A DNA stretch of 64,000 nt, taken from Photobacterium proteolyticum (lineage in GTDB: Bacteria > Pseudomonadota > Gammaproteobacteria > Enterobacterales > Vibrionaceae). Below the pieces are notes generated by a model that saw only the letters and a program-made list of their open reading frames with translations, searched no databases and had not been told where the DNA came from. The DNA lies in assembly GCF_001939735.1 (NCBI RefSeq), contig NZ_MJIL01000087.1, forward strand, positions 62,001-126,000, read 5' to 3'. The position numbers and the translations under genes were made by a program. Positions 27,385-36,412 of the stretch are shown in pieces. Position 1 is the stretch's first letter; every line of letters starts with the position of its first letter.

Positions 27385-28104
27385 ATGAAGGTAAACTTTT
27401 TTGCCACCTGCCTGTGCGACACGGTAAAAGCCGAGGTTGCCAAAAAGTCTGTCGTGCTTTTGGAACAGCTTGGCTGTGAAATCATCTTCCCTGAAAAACA
27501 AGGATGCTGCGGCCAGCCTTCATTGAATAGTGGCTACATTGAAGGCAGCAAGCCGGCAATGAAAAACCTGATTGCCGCCTTTGAAGAAAATGATCACCCT
27601 ATCGTTACACCGGCAGGTTCATGTGCAGCCTCGATCAAACGCTATCCGGAATACCTTGCCGACGAACCAGAGTGGGCTGCCCGCGCACAGAAGGTAGCCG
27701 ACCGCCTGTTCGAACTGACTCAGTTTATTGTCAACGAGCTAGGTGTCGAAAATGTCGGTGCCCGCCTGAAAGGCCGTGCCGTTTATCACCCGTCATGCAG
27801 CCTGATCCGCAAACTGGGTGTGCGTGAGGAACCGCTTCGCCTGCTGGCCAATGTCGAAGGCCTGGAAATGGTGCCAATCAAGAATCAGGAAACCTGCTGT
27901 GGTTTCGGTGGCACTTTCTCGGTCAAGATGTCAGAGATTTCCGGTGAGATGGTCAAAGAAAAGGTCCACCACATTAGTGAAGTCCAGCCAGAGTACCTCA
28001 TTGGCGCCGATATCAGTTGCCTGATGAATATTGGTGGACGTATGACCCGCGAAGGGCGTCCGGTAAAAGTACTGCACATTGTCGATGTGCTGATGAGTCG
28101 TTAA
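27385..28104 (+). CDS. lldE: L-lactate oxidation subunit LldE (LutA)
   Basis: Iron-sulfur subunit of the three-part L-lactate dehydrogenase LldEFG (LutABC), 239 residues. It has two CCG domains with the patterns CCGQPSLNSGY (about residues 42-52) and CCGFGGTFSVK (about 171-181), plus paired cysteines in FFATCLCDTV and the SCS of VYHPSCSLI. It would pass electrons from lactate to the membrane quinone pool. GGAG lies seven bases before the ATG. LldF begins 12 bases downstream. Confidence 0.92.
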   Translation: MKVNFFATCLCDTVKAEVAKKSVVLLEQLGCEIIFPEKQGCCGQPSLNSGYIEGSKPAMKNLIAAFEENDHPIVTPAGSCAASIKRYPEYLADEPEWAARAQKVADRLFELTQFIVNELGVENVGARLKGRAVYHPSCSLIRKLGVREEPLRLLANVEGLEMVPIKNQETCCGFGGTFSVKMSEISGEMVKEKVHHISEVQPEYLIGADISCLMNIGGRMTREGRPVKVLHIVDVLMSR

Positions 28105-28116
28105 GAGGGCGTTGTT

Positions 28117-29529
28117 ATGTCAATGAAAACCAGCAATATCAAATTTAAAGACCGTATTGACGTCCAAATGCAAGACGATTTCATGCGCAAATCCGTTGCC
28201 AATGCCCAGGAGCGCATGTTTACCAACCGTGCGATTGCCGCCGAGAAGCTCGGAAACTGGGAAGAGTGGCGCGAGATGGGCATGGATATCCGCAACCACG
28301 TTCTGGAAAACCTGGATTACTACCTTCAGCAACTTAGTGACAATGTCCAGAAAAATGGTGGTCATGTGTTCTTTGCTCGTACGGCAGAAGAAGCCACGGC
28401 ATATGTCGAAAACATTGTCCAGGAGAAAAACGCCAAGAAAGTCGTCAAATCCAAATCCATGGTGACCGAAGAAATTGGCCTCAACAAAATCATCGAGCGC
28501 AATGAGTGCGAAGTTGTTGAGACCGATCTGGGCGAGTATATCCTTCAGGTTGATGACTGCGATCCACCGTCTCATATCGTTGTTCCGGCTCTGCACAAGA
28601 ACCGGATGCAAATCCGCGACGTTTTCAAAGAGAAAATTGACTATCAGGGATCTGACGATCCGGAAGAGCTGACCCGCTATGTACGTGACTATATCCGCCA
28701 TGATTTCCTGGAAGCGGATATCGGTATTACCGGCTGTAACTTCGCCGTCGCAGAATCTGGCACGGTAACGCTGGTTACCAACGAAGGTAATGCCCGTCTG
28801 GCCACTAGCCTGCCGAAAACACACATCGCCGTGATGGGTATGGAGCGCATTGTTCCGACCTTCGAAGAACTGGATATTGTTGTCAGCCTGCTATGTCGCA
28901 GCGCCGTTGGCCTGCCGCTAACCGGCTACGTAACGGCCCTAACGGGCCCACGCGAAGACGAACATTGTGATGGCCCGGAAGAGTTCCACCTAGTAATCAT
29001 TGATAACGGCCGCTCCGATATTCTCGGTTCGGAGTTCAAAGATATCCTGCGCTGTGTACGCTGTGCTGCCTGCGTCAACACTTGTCCGGCCTACCGCCAT
29101 ATCGGCGGGCAATCCTACGGTTCTATCTACTCGGGTCCAATCGGAGCCGTGCTCTCGCCACTGCTTGGCGGTTATGACGACTTTAAAGATTTGCCATACG
29201 CCTGTAGCTTGTGCCGCGCCTGTCACGATGTATGCCCGGTGAAGATTCCGCTGTCGGATCTGCTGCTCAAGCACCGCCAAAAAATGGCGGAAAGCAAACA
29301 GACACCACTGCTTGAACGCGCCACTGTCGGTGCCTTCAACTTCATCAACGCCCGACCTCTGCTATGGGGCAATACCGTAAAAGTGGGGGCCACGGTAGCC
29401 AGCGGCCTGATCCGAGACGGCAAGCTACCTGTCAATATCGGGGTCAGTGCATGGACCGAATCACGCGACTTACCTGAGCCAGATGGCGAGTCATTCCGCA
29501 GTTGGTTCAAAAAACGTAACAAGGGATAA
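28117..29529 (+). CDS. lldF: L-lactate oxidation subunit LldF (LutB)
   Basis: The 470-residue iron-sulfur subunit of LldEFG. The N-terminal LUD domain (about 50-290) includes [20 protein letters not shown]. Two [4Fe-4S] motifs follow: [14 protein letters not shown] (about 309-322) and [14 protein letters not shown] (about 360-373). Length and layout match LutB. The spacing to LldE (12 bases) and LldG supports one operon. It is a peripheral inner-membrane complex component. Confidence 0.94.
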   Translation: MSMKTSNIKFKDRIDVQMQDDFMRKSVANAQERMFTNRAIAAEKLGNWEEWREMGMDIRNHVLENLDYYLQQLSDNVQKNGGHVFFARTAEEATAYVENIVQEKNAKKVVKSKSMVTEEIGLNKIIERNECEVVETDLGEYILQVDDCDPPSHIVVPALHKNRMQIRDVFKEKIDYQGSDDPEELTRYVRDYIRHDFLEADIGITGCNFAVAESGTVTLVTNEGNARLATSLPKTHIAVMGMERIVPTFEELDIVVSLLCRSAVGLPLTGYVTALTGPREDEHCDGPEEFHLVIIDNGRSDILGSEFKDILRCVRCAACVNTCPAYRHIGGQSYGSIYSGPIGAVLSPLLGGYDDFKDLPYACSLCRACHDVCPVKIPLSDLLLKHRQKMAESKQTPLLERATVGAFNFINARPLLWGNTVKVGATVASGLIRDGKLPVNIGVSAWTESRDLPEPDGESFRSWFKKRNKG

Positions 29530-29540
29530 AGGTGGGAATT

Positions 29541-30323
29541 ATGGCTAACAACGACTCAGAAAAAACAATGGTTCACCAGAGCGAACAGCGCATCTATAAC
29601 CGCGACAGCTTCCTTGACAATATCGCCGAAAAGCTTGGCCGCGAGCGCAAGACAACACCCGTCGAACGCCCTGCGCTAAAATACACCTGCCATCACGAAG
29701 TGCTGGCCGATAAAAGTCAGGACGAACTGAAAGCGACGCTGATCCACTATACCGAAACAGCTCTCGGTGCCCGTGCGATTGAAACGACTAAGGCCGAACT
29801 GACTGCGACACTAAAATCAGCCTGTCTGTACTACGTTAGCAACGAGGAAGAGAATACCGAGCGCCAGGACAGTGAAACCATACTGTCGGCAGATAAAAGG
29901 CTACTGGCTCTGGTTAATCCGTCTGAACTGGCCGACGAGCAGCACACCGTCCATGTCTGGGATCAGTCGGCAGGTTACGAGCCAAACATTACAATTGCCG
30001 AACGTGCGCAGGTCGGTGTGGTATTTGCCGAGCAGGCTCTGGCGGAATCCGGCACTATGGTGCTCTATAGCAATCCAGCACAAGGCCGTGCAGTCAGCTT
30101 GTTACCGGAAGCCTCGGTCTTTGTTGTACCGAAGAGCGCGCTGATCCCGCGTCTGACCCAGGCAACAGCTGCCTTGCATGAAAAAGCCAAGAACGGCGAG
30201 CGGATCCCGTCTTGTGTGAACTTCATCTCAGGCCCGAGCTCAACCGCCGATATTGAACTGATCAAAGTGGTTGGTGTTCACGGCCCAGTCTACGCCACCT
30301 ATGTCATCATCGATGACATGTAG
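29541..30323 (+). CDS. lldG: L-lactate oxidation subunit LldG (LutC)
   Basis: Third LldEFG subunit, a LUD-domain protein of about 260 residues. The C-terminal half has the LUD pattern VGVVFAEQALAESGTMVLYS, then FVVPKSALIPRLTQA and CVNFISGPSSTADIELIKVVGVHGP. I start at the ATG at 29541 because AAGGTGGGA lies just upstream; the in-frame GTG at 29532 is part of that site. It has no cluster cysteines, as expected. It ends the operon, with a terminator 45 bases on. Confidence 0.93.
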   Translation: MANNDSEKTMVHQSEQRIYNRDSFLDNIAEKLGRERKTTPVERPALKYTCHHEVLADKSQDELKATLIHYTETALGARAIETTKAELTATLKSACLYYVSNEEENTERQDSETILSADKRLLALVNPSELADEQHTVHVWDQSAGYEPNITIAERAQVGVVFAEQALAESGTMVLYSNPAQGRAVSLLPEASVFVVPKSALIPRLTQATAALHEKAKNGERIPSCVNFISGPSSTADIELIKVVGVHGPVYATYVIIDDM

Positions 30324-30364
30324 CCTGGTCTTCGTTTCCTCAAACCACCCTCCCTGCAAAAGTT

Positions 30365-30388
30365 GCGACCGTATGGTCGCTTCTTTTG
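30365..30388 (+). terminator. Intrinsic terminator of the lactate operon
   Basis: Six-base stem GCGACC with GGTCGC, loop GTAT, then TTCTTTTGT. It lies 42 bases after lldG. Confidence 0.75.
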
Positions 30389-30525
30389 TATATACCGATT
30401 ATTAATTTAGAACCACTAGATCTTCTAATCGGAGCCTAGCCTAGTAGCTAAGTAATTCTCGCTGAAACGAGCATCTTGAGATAGCTTGGGTATAATGCAG
30501 TCAGTTTCGAGGAGTAACCGTTTCC

Positions 30526-31428
30526 ATGCCCCAAATTGATGATCTCGTCTTATTTACCCAGGTGATAGAACATGGCTCGTTCAGCAAAGTCGCCGAGCTA
30601 AATACAATCACAAAGTCCGTTGTCAGCAAGCGGATCAGCAAGCTTGAATCCGAGCTGGGTGTCCAGCTTATCTACCGAACAACCCGGAAGCTGACCCTGA
30701 CCGAACCCGGTGAAGTCTTATATCATCGCTCCAAGGATATCCGCCAGATCGCCCATTCGGCATTCGATGCCGTGACCGGTTTTAGCGAAACACTCTCCGG
30801 CCACATCCGGATGTCTGTCCCGACCATTTCCGGCGAACTATTGCTGGCTGAAGCGGTGTCGGATTTCTGCCAGAAGCACCCCGGCATGACTGTCGATATG
30901 TCGCTGGACAACCACTTCGTTGACCTCTTGTCCGAGAACGTCGATCTGGTGATCCGTACCGGCTACCTTGAAGATTCCAGCCTGATCGCCCGCCATATAT
31001 TCAACTCACGCTGGGTCATCTGCGCCTCACCGACATACATCGAGCAATACGGTATGCCGATGACACCCAAGGCTCTCCAGCACCACAATTGCCTTGGCTA
31101 CAACCAGCAGAGCACCGGCCCGTTCGATTGGCAGTTTATCCGTAACGGCGAACTATATACGCTAAAAGTCGCTGGCAATTTCTCATCGGACAATGCCGCA
31201 GCACTGCGTAAGTCGACTCTTGCCGGCAACGGCCTGTCCTACCTGCCTACCTGCTTGATTTATGACGATCTCCAGCAAGGCAGCCTGGTCGAGGTGTTGC
31301 CGGAGCATGCCGGGAAAGTCGTCGGGATCTATGCGGTCTATCCGTACACCCGCAAACCGGCTAAACGTATTCAGGCACTGATCGAACATATCCGCGAGCG
31401 CTATCTGGAAATCAAGGACCGTTTCTAA
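30526..31428 (+). CDS. LysR-family transcription regulator
   Basis: A 300-residue LysR regulator of the AaeR/DsdC-like group without a tail. The winged helix-turn-helix occupies residues 3-62 (FTQVIEHGSFSKVAELNTIT, then SVVSKRISKLESELGVQLIYR), followed by the linker helix and a two-lobed effector domain from about 90. It has its own start region and follows the lactate operon in the same direction, with a terminator between. A role in lactate control is possible but is not shown; the group often controls an adjacent divergent gene, and here there is none. Confidence 0.9.
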   Translation: MPQIDDLVLFTQVIEHGSFSKVAELNTITKSVVSKRISKLESELGVQLIYRTTRKLTLTEPGEVLYHRSKDIRQIAHSAFDAVTGFSETLSGHIRMSVPTISGELLLAEAVSDFCQKHPGMTVDMSLDNHFVDLLSENVDLVIRTGYLEDSSLIARHIFNSRWVICASPTYIEQYGMPMTPKALQHHNCLGYNQQSTGPFDWQFIRNGELYTLKVAGNFSSDNAAALRKSTLAGNGLSYLPTCLIYDDLQQGSLVEVLPEHAGKVVGIYAVYPYTRKPAKRIQALIEHIRERYLEIKDRF

Positions 31429-31468
31429 TCAGGTCCTCCTCAATGAGCGATTCAACACAACCTTAAGC

Positions 31469-31502
31469 AAAAAAATGACGAGCCTAAAAAGCTCGCCATT
31501 TC
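31469..31502. terminator. Bidirectional intrinsic terminator
   Basis: Stem AATGRCGAGC with GCTCGYCATT (one mismatch) and an A-rich loop. On the minus strand it ends with a run of seven T, fitting the decarboxylase gene. On the plus strand it also follows the LysR gene. Confidence 0.75.
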
Positions 31503-31551
31503 TAGCCTCTAACCTCAGCAGATGTTATCTCTCGGGATTATGAACCGAGAG

Positions 31552-33465
31552 TTACGCTGCTGAATGCGACAAGGATTTTTTATTCTCCTCATCAACAATT
31601 TCCGTCAGGATCTGGGTAAAGATGTCACGCAGGTTATTCCAGTACTGACTGAAGCGGACCTCGTCGCGCAGGAAGGTTGTCATCACCGCAGAGCGCAGAA
31701 TATACACCGAACCTTCGGTCTCCCACTCTTGCACATCAAATCCGCGCTCACGCACATAGATGCTCGGCGTGTCACCATATTCATCCACCGTCAGGGACGT
31801 TGACGAGGTGAGAAAGTCTTTGCTGTAGGCTCGACCCGACGCATAAGAGCAACGCTCATAGACGCGCTGGTTCAGGCTGTTGTGATCTGCCAGACTGTCA
31901 TTGCCCAACTCTTTAAACGTAAAGTTGACCATATGAAAATCCGGATGCATCAACGGTCGGACTTCAAAACTGCGCCCCTGAACAACAAACGGCTCAGCCG
32001 TAGCCAGTTTATTGGTAAACCAGTCTGCCGTTACAATACCGCGACCAATCACATGACCGTAGCCACTGATATTTAACGGCACCAGGCGGTGGGCAGCCCA
32101 TACTGCCGCAGCTGTCGAACCCGCTTTGGAGCCTTCCATAATCGAAGAGCCCAGCATCACCGGCTTGTCACCGACGTCCTGCTCATCAGACTCTTCAAAT
32201 ACATAGGCCGCATGATAGGAAATAAGGTCAACGATACGGCTGTCTTTCATCGCAACCGCCCCGGCAGAGTATGGGATATACCCCACCTTGTGCGGATCGA
32301 CAGTGATAGAATCGGCTTCTGACATCGCCTGAAACGCGTCATATACATCACGCTTAGGCCACACCACGCCCTCAGGGATAATCTCTTTGCTGCGATAGCT
32401 ATCAACCAAAGCGTCATAGTCCATGAACTGAGACTCTTCATCCAGGAACATAGAGCGGACATAGCCACCGTAGGCAGCATCAACATGAATATAGAACGAG
32501 CTACCGTATTTATCCTCGCATTCCTGTCGCAATTTCACCACTTCGTGAACAGCATCCACGGAGCCTTCTTCGGTTGTCCCCACCACCGATACCATACCCA
32601 GAATCGGCGTACCTTCTTCCATGAGGCGGAAGGTTATTTCACGCATTTTCTTCACGTCTGTACGGTAGTTGCTATCGACATCCAGCGGAACAATGTGCTC
32701 CTGTCCCAAGCCCAGAATATCCATGGCTTTCATCCACGAGTAGTGCTTCGATCGCGGTACCAGGAACTTGCCCAGCTTACCCGGCTCGACACCAACGCCT
32801 CGTGCAGACAGCTCCCTAACCTGCTCGAAGATGCCACGCTTCTTCAGCTCATCGGTTAAATCCAGCACGTCTGAAGTCTTCATGTTCAGCAATTGCTGTT
32901 CAGTTAAACCTGCGACCAAATCTTTTGCGCCATCATGATGAGCCATCGCCAGCGGCATTGATTTCAGGTTTCTGGCAACCCATATCCCCTCGTAGTTGGC
33001 CACTGTGCCACCCGAGGTAATATGCCCCCACGACTTGCCGACGTCATAACCAAACATCTGGCAAAGATCACGGCCGGCCTCAAGTTCCAAATCTGTCGTT
33101 ACAGGCGAGGCTTCAACCGCACAGTTATTTTGGTTGTACATCATCGTCATCACGTAGGCCAGATGCGACACCATCAAGGTATCGGCATTCATGTGGCCTA
33201 GGTAGCGTGGTGAAAACCATGGAACGGACTTTGTCTTAAGGCGGGAAGACAAATCGCGAAGAATGTCTTCTGTACGGTATAAGGTATCGCGGAAATCTGG
33301 TTGATACTGGCAATGCGGAGTCACCAGAGCCGAATCTTCCGGGTGGAAGCCAGAGCGCCAATGCATATGCTCCGTTATAGCATATTCCATCATCTCTTTA
33401 TAGAAAACCCGGTTTTCAGATTTAGGCCCCAGGAAAAGGGCATCGACATTTACATCTTTGTTCAT
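31552..33465 (-). CDS. PLP-dependent amino acid decarboxylase, tyrosine-decarboxylase family
   Basis: Group II decarboxylase of 637 residues, matching bacterial tyrosine decarboxylases (about 620-626) along its whole length. The PLP aspartate region is HVDAAYGG (327-334), and the Schiff-base lysine is K393 in DPHKVGYIPYSAG. Residues important in the Lactobacillus enzyme have likely counterparts: H91 in YLGHMN, H241 in KHYSWMK and Y399 in YIPYSAG. The predicted product from tyrosine is tyramine and CO2. No tyrosine/tyramine antiporter is nearby, unlike the acid-stress operons of lactic acid bacteria. An aromatic or other amino acid substrate cannot be excluded. Confidence 0.78.
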   Translation of the reverse strand: MNKDVNVDALFLGPKSENRVFYKEMMEYAITEHMHWRSGFHPEDSALVTPHCQYQPDFRDTLYRTEDILRDLSSRLKTKSVPWFSPRYLGHMNADTLMVSHLAYVMTMMYNQNNCAVEASPVTTDLELEAGRDLCQMFGYDVGKSWGHITSGGTVANYEGIWVARNLKSMPLAMAHHDGAKDLVAGLTEQQLLNMKTSDVLDLTDELKKRGIFEQVRELSARGVGVEPGKLGKFLVPRSKHYSWMKAMDILGLGQEHIVPLDVDSNYRTDVKKMREITFRLMEEGTPILGMVSVVGTTEEGSVDAVHEVVKLRQECEDKYGSSFYIHVDAAYGGYVRSMFLDEESQFMDYDALVDSYRSKEIIPEGVVWPKRDVYDAFQAMSEADSITVDPHKVGYIPYSAGAVAMKDSRIVDLISYHAAYVFEESDEQDVGDKPVMLGSSIMEGSKAGSTAAAVWAAHRLVPLNISGYGHVIGRGIVTADWFTNKLATAEPFVVQGRSFEVRPLMHPDFHMVNFTFKELGNDSLADHNSLNQRVYERCSYASGRAYSKDFLTSSTSLTVDEYGDTPSIYVRERGFDVQEWETEGSVYILRSAVMTTFLRDEVRFSQYWNNLRDIFTQILTEIVDEENKKSLSHSAA

Positions 33466-33868
33466 AATAAACCCATACTGTAATCGTTTGGAAAACCAAT
33501 GAAATGGTCCATGACCATAAGTCTGTTGGTCCTCAATTCCACACTACAATCCAAATTCAGGCAGAGACCTATTCCCTCCGCCAAATCACAAGGTCTGATC
33601 GTTTTTCGAAAATTAATGCAATAGCAATCAACAGCAGTTCATCACCACGACCATGACTCAACGCCAAATCTGCCACCCCGAAATAGCAGGTAGCATAACC
33701 AATCTAAGGCGTTATTAATTCGAAGACTTCTTAACTCGGAATTGGCAGCGATTCTACCGCAATGATCGAGACTTATATATGCAACAAGGAAGGTAAATAG
33801 GCATTTTGTAAATCTGGGTGACCAAGTTGTGGGCTTTATCACTAAAAATAGCTCAAAATTAAAATATT
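33466..33868. other. Intergenic region, about 400 bases
   Basis: Upstream region of the decarboxylase. No coding frame or convincing regulatory signal stands out. Confidence 0.4.
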
Positions 33869-33899
33869 AAATCCGGCCTTTGGGCTTATGGGCCGGATT
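33869..33899 (-). terminator. Hairpin terminator after the secreted epimerase-like gene
   Basis: Nine-base perfect stem AATCCGGCC with GGCCGGATT and a 12-base loop, then TTAATATTTT on the minus strand, 15 bases past the stop of the upstream minus-strand gene. Confidence 0.7.
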
Positions 33900-33913
33900 A
33901 ATGTCTGATAGTA

Positions 33914-35446
33914 CTAAGGGCGGATATGCTCAAAGTCCACTGTCACTTCTTGTAAGCCCTCGAAGCCAGCTAATGTCTTACCTTGGCTAACCCGAACAAT
34001 GTCAGCTTTATAGTAGTAGGGCTGCAGTGTCCCTTCGTATTTAGGCGACAAAGCATAATACAACCGAGCTGGCTTTTCATAAGCTGCCTGGGTGCCAAGA
34101 TAGCCAACCAAGGCATGCTCAAACTGATGATAACCATTGCCCCAGTGAAATTGCTTAGGTGACCCGACTCCGCCATATTGGTGGTCTACCCAAGCATCAA
34201 AATAGGTGTTGAGGGTAAAGTTGAGCTGCTGGCTGGTACTGCCCGGCTCAAGCATGTTGAGTGTCACCGCAGCCTGATCCAGCTCCGCCCACTGCCAGGA
34301 AGATATATACCAGTTATACTGGCCGCTTCGCCAGCTCAGAATTTCCGGCAACGTCTGCCACTGGCTATAAAGCTGTTCGGACAAGTATGGCTTCATCTGA
34401 GGCGGACTCATCCCATATGCCGCGCGCTGTAACGTCAGTGCCATCCCTTTGCGTCCCAACTGCTCCCAGTCAGGTTGCTGCAGATAGCGGCCAACCAGGT
34501 AAGTCATCCAATACGCCTTGATGGTATGGCCGTAATCATTGTGTCGAGCATTAGCCATTTTCACCGCTTTATGATGAATAGCACCATAAAAGCGCTGCTC
34601 GTCTTCGGAATGGTATTGCACCAGCATCTGCTCGGTTAGCCAATACAAATCCTGACGCCACTTCTGGCGGGCAGGCTCAGGCAATAACGGCGTAACCAGC
34701 AGTAAGTAGGCATTGATTTGATCCAGTTGGGCAACAAGCTCCTGCTGTTTGCGGTATTGCTCGTCTCCGTCTTCGATAACCCAGAGCAGTTGATTGGTAG
34801 CGTTATCGCGATACTGACTAAAGATAAACTGCTGTTGCTCGATCAGGGCCTGCTCGACCACGGGATCGCGGGTGAGGTAATAGTAGAAAGCCAGCCCAAC
34901 AATGGCATAGGCCTGATCCTGAGAGGTTCGCTGCTGCCAGTTCAGACCGGGCTTGCCATTTTCACGAAAACTGATCATACCGCCATTTTGCTGATCCCTG
35001 AGCGTATGCAATAAATAATCAACGCCAGCCTTGGCCAGCTTCAGGGCTTCGACATCACCGGTCAGGTGATATAGCACACCATAGGCGTAAATTTGACGTG
35101 ACTTCATCCGGGTATAGTCACGAGAAAAATGACTTCGGATCCAATCCTGATTAAGCTCGTTACACGGGGCATCGATATTAAGCAGCGCACCGTTATCACA
35201 GCGGAAAGTCGGAAAATTTCCGATCGGGGTACCTTTGGCAGTATCCATTATCCAAAACGGACGCAAACCGTTCTCGACATGTTCAAGCCATCGTTCACCC
35301 GTTGGTAACGGCGAACTCTCTGACGGGCTCACTCCCGACAAGTTCTTTTCTGACACACTTTGTGCCATCACCGGTACTTGAAACAGCCAGAAGGCACTCA
35401 AAATAAACAGTAACCACCGGGTGGGAGCCTGTACCCAAGCGTTCAT
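33914..35446 (-). CDS. Secreted N-acylglucosamine 2-epimerase-like alpha/alpha-barrel protein
   Basis: A 510-residue secreted protein. Residues 1-28 form a signal peptide (basic NAWVQAPTRW, hydrophobic core, cleavage after VMAQ). The mature part resembles the AGE/cellobiose-epimerase six-hairpin barrel: RQIYAYGVLYHLTGD (about 117-131), the DYGHTIKAYW catalytic-histidine region near residue 300, and WGNGYHQFEHALVGYLG near 438-454. Known relatives epimerise or isomerise sugars in the cytoplasm, so a secreted member suggests action on extracytoplasmic glycans. Substrate unknown. Monocistronic. Confidence 0.65.
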   Translation of the reverse strand: MNAWVQAPTRWLLFILSAFWLFQVPVMAQSVSEKNLSGVSPSESSPLPTGERWLEHVENGLRPFWIMDTAKGTPIGNFPTFRCDNGALLNIDAPCNELNQDWIRSHFSRDYTRMKSRQIYAYGVLYHLTGDVEALKLAKAGVDYLLHTLRDQQNGGMISFRENGKPGLNWQQRTSQDQAYAIVGLAFYYYLTRDPVVEQALIEQQQFIFSQYRDNATNQLLWVIEDGDEQYRKQQELVAQLDQINAYLLLVTPLLPEPARQKWRQDLYWLTEQMLVQYHSEDEQRFYGAIHHKAVKMANARHNDYGHTIKAYWMTYLVGRYLQQPDWEQLGRKGMALTLQRAAYGMSPPQMKPYLSEQLYSQWQTLPEILSWRSGQYNWYISSWQWAELDQAAVTLNMLEPGSTSQQLNFTLNTYFDAWVDHQYGGVGSPKQFHWGNGYHQFEHALVGYLGTQAAYEKPARLYYALSPKYEGTLQPYYYKADIVRVSQGKTLAGFEGLQEVTVDFEHIRP

Positions 35447-35559
35447 GATGCTCCTTTATATTTATCCAATAAAATCAATAGATAATATAATGACAAGGAC
35501 CTGCACAAACTGTCTTTAAGCTCACAGCAATAAGGTCTTTAATTAAATCATCGTGGCTA

Positions 35560-35847
35560 TTACTTCTTAACCCGCTTCATTGCTGAACGGAATACTTCAA
35601 CGACCGCTGATGCCAACGCTGTTTCCGGGTGGGAAGCGTTATAGTCTTCGAGCGCTGTAATATAATTGGATTTAAACTTTTCAACGGCCTCTTTCTCATT
35701 GTCGGCATAGATAAAATCATCTTCGACTTCAAACCCCTGAGCAATTAGCTGCTCTTTCTCCCGGAGAAAAGTCTCTGAAGCCGAGTCCAGGAAAGTAAAC
35801 TGACGACGGTCGGTATTTGGCAGGACGAAAAATTGATATTTGGCCAT
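35560..35847 (-). CDS. Small conserved-type protein of unknown function, 95 residues
   Basis: I start at the ATG at 35847, which has GGAG five bases upstream; a longer in-frame ATG at 35910 lacks a site. The 95-residue product opens with MAKYQFFVLPNTDRR, looks soluble and alpha/beta, and carries a charged central part (DNEKEAVEKFKSNY). The last 12 residues are basic (VFRSAMKRVKK). I do not recognise the family. Confidence 0.75.
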   Translation of the reverse strand: MAKYQFFVLPNTDRRQFTFLDSASETFLREKEQLIAQGFEVEDDFIYADNEKEAVEKFKSNYITALEDYNASHPETALASAVVEVFRSAMKRVKK

Positions 35848-36412
35848 ATCTTCTCCAATCATATTAACGGGATGAATAGCTATATCGGCACATCGTGAGT
35901 GACCGGACAAGCCCTGAATTTAGTGTTCATTGCTATGTTCAAAAAAATAAACCCAGCGGCCCATTGTTTATCCCAAATAGCACCGATTTCTGAGTATTCG
36001 CCCCAACCAATATCGAATTGACTTTATATCGTCTCCAGACCCTCATTGATCGCACCTCTAGCACCTTCGTTCGAGCAATCAGTGTAAGTCTTACTGATTC
36101 AAGTTACCACCTCCCTACACCAATCCTTCACCCTTTATTTTTCAATAGGTCACAACCAAACCTGTCTAACTAAGTAGTCAACATCAACATAATTCCATGC
36201 AGACTAGTCAAGCTTAGATCACATACAGTCACGGCATTTTTGTTTAGCATGGTTCGAATTCGATCGTAATTAGCTCGAATTCGAACCGCAAGTGTAATCG
36301 ATAACAACAATACCGAGCAGTATGGCTGGCATTCATTCTGCTTTATTTCATAACCATCTACATAACAACAAAGATATTCACTACAGATCAGCGCAATAAA
36401 AGAGGGAGCAAC
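35848..36412. other. Intergenic region before a chemoreceptor, 565 bases
   Basis: Holds the promoters of the 95-residue gene (leftward) and of the chemoreceptor (rightward). It has no credible coding frame. A perfect 13-base inverted repeat at 36251-36287 is the outstanding element and is listed separately. Confidence 0.5.
36251..36287. promoter_or_regulatory. Perfect 13-base inverted repeat upstream of a chemoreceptor
   Basis: GGTTCGAATTCGA (36251-36263) and its exact reverse complement (36275-36287) are separated by 11 bases. Each arm itself contains the palindrome TTCGAATTCGA. Centre-to-centre the arms are 24 bases apart, close to two helical turns, as expected for a pair of dimeric sites or a cooperative operator. 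It lies 126 bases before the chemoreceptor start. Confidence 0.6.

Noticed and set aside
28120..28824. Long minus-strand frame inside lldF
   Set aside because: Shadow of lldF with its clear cluster motifs.
33869..33899. Possible attachment-site or IS end near the GC-rich inverted repeat
   Set aside because: Its position after a stop codon and T-rich minus-strand tail fit a terminator better.
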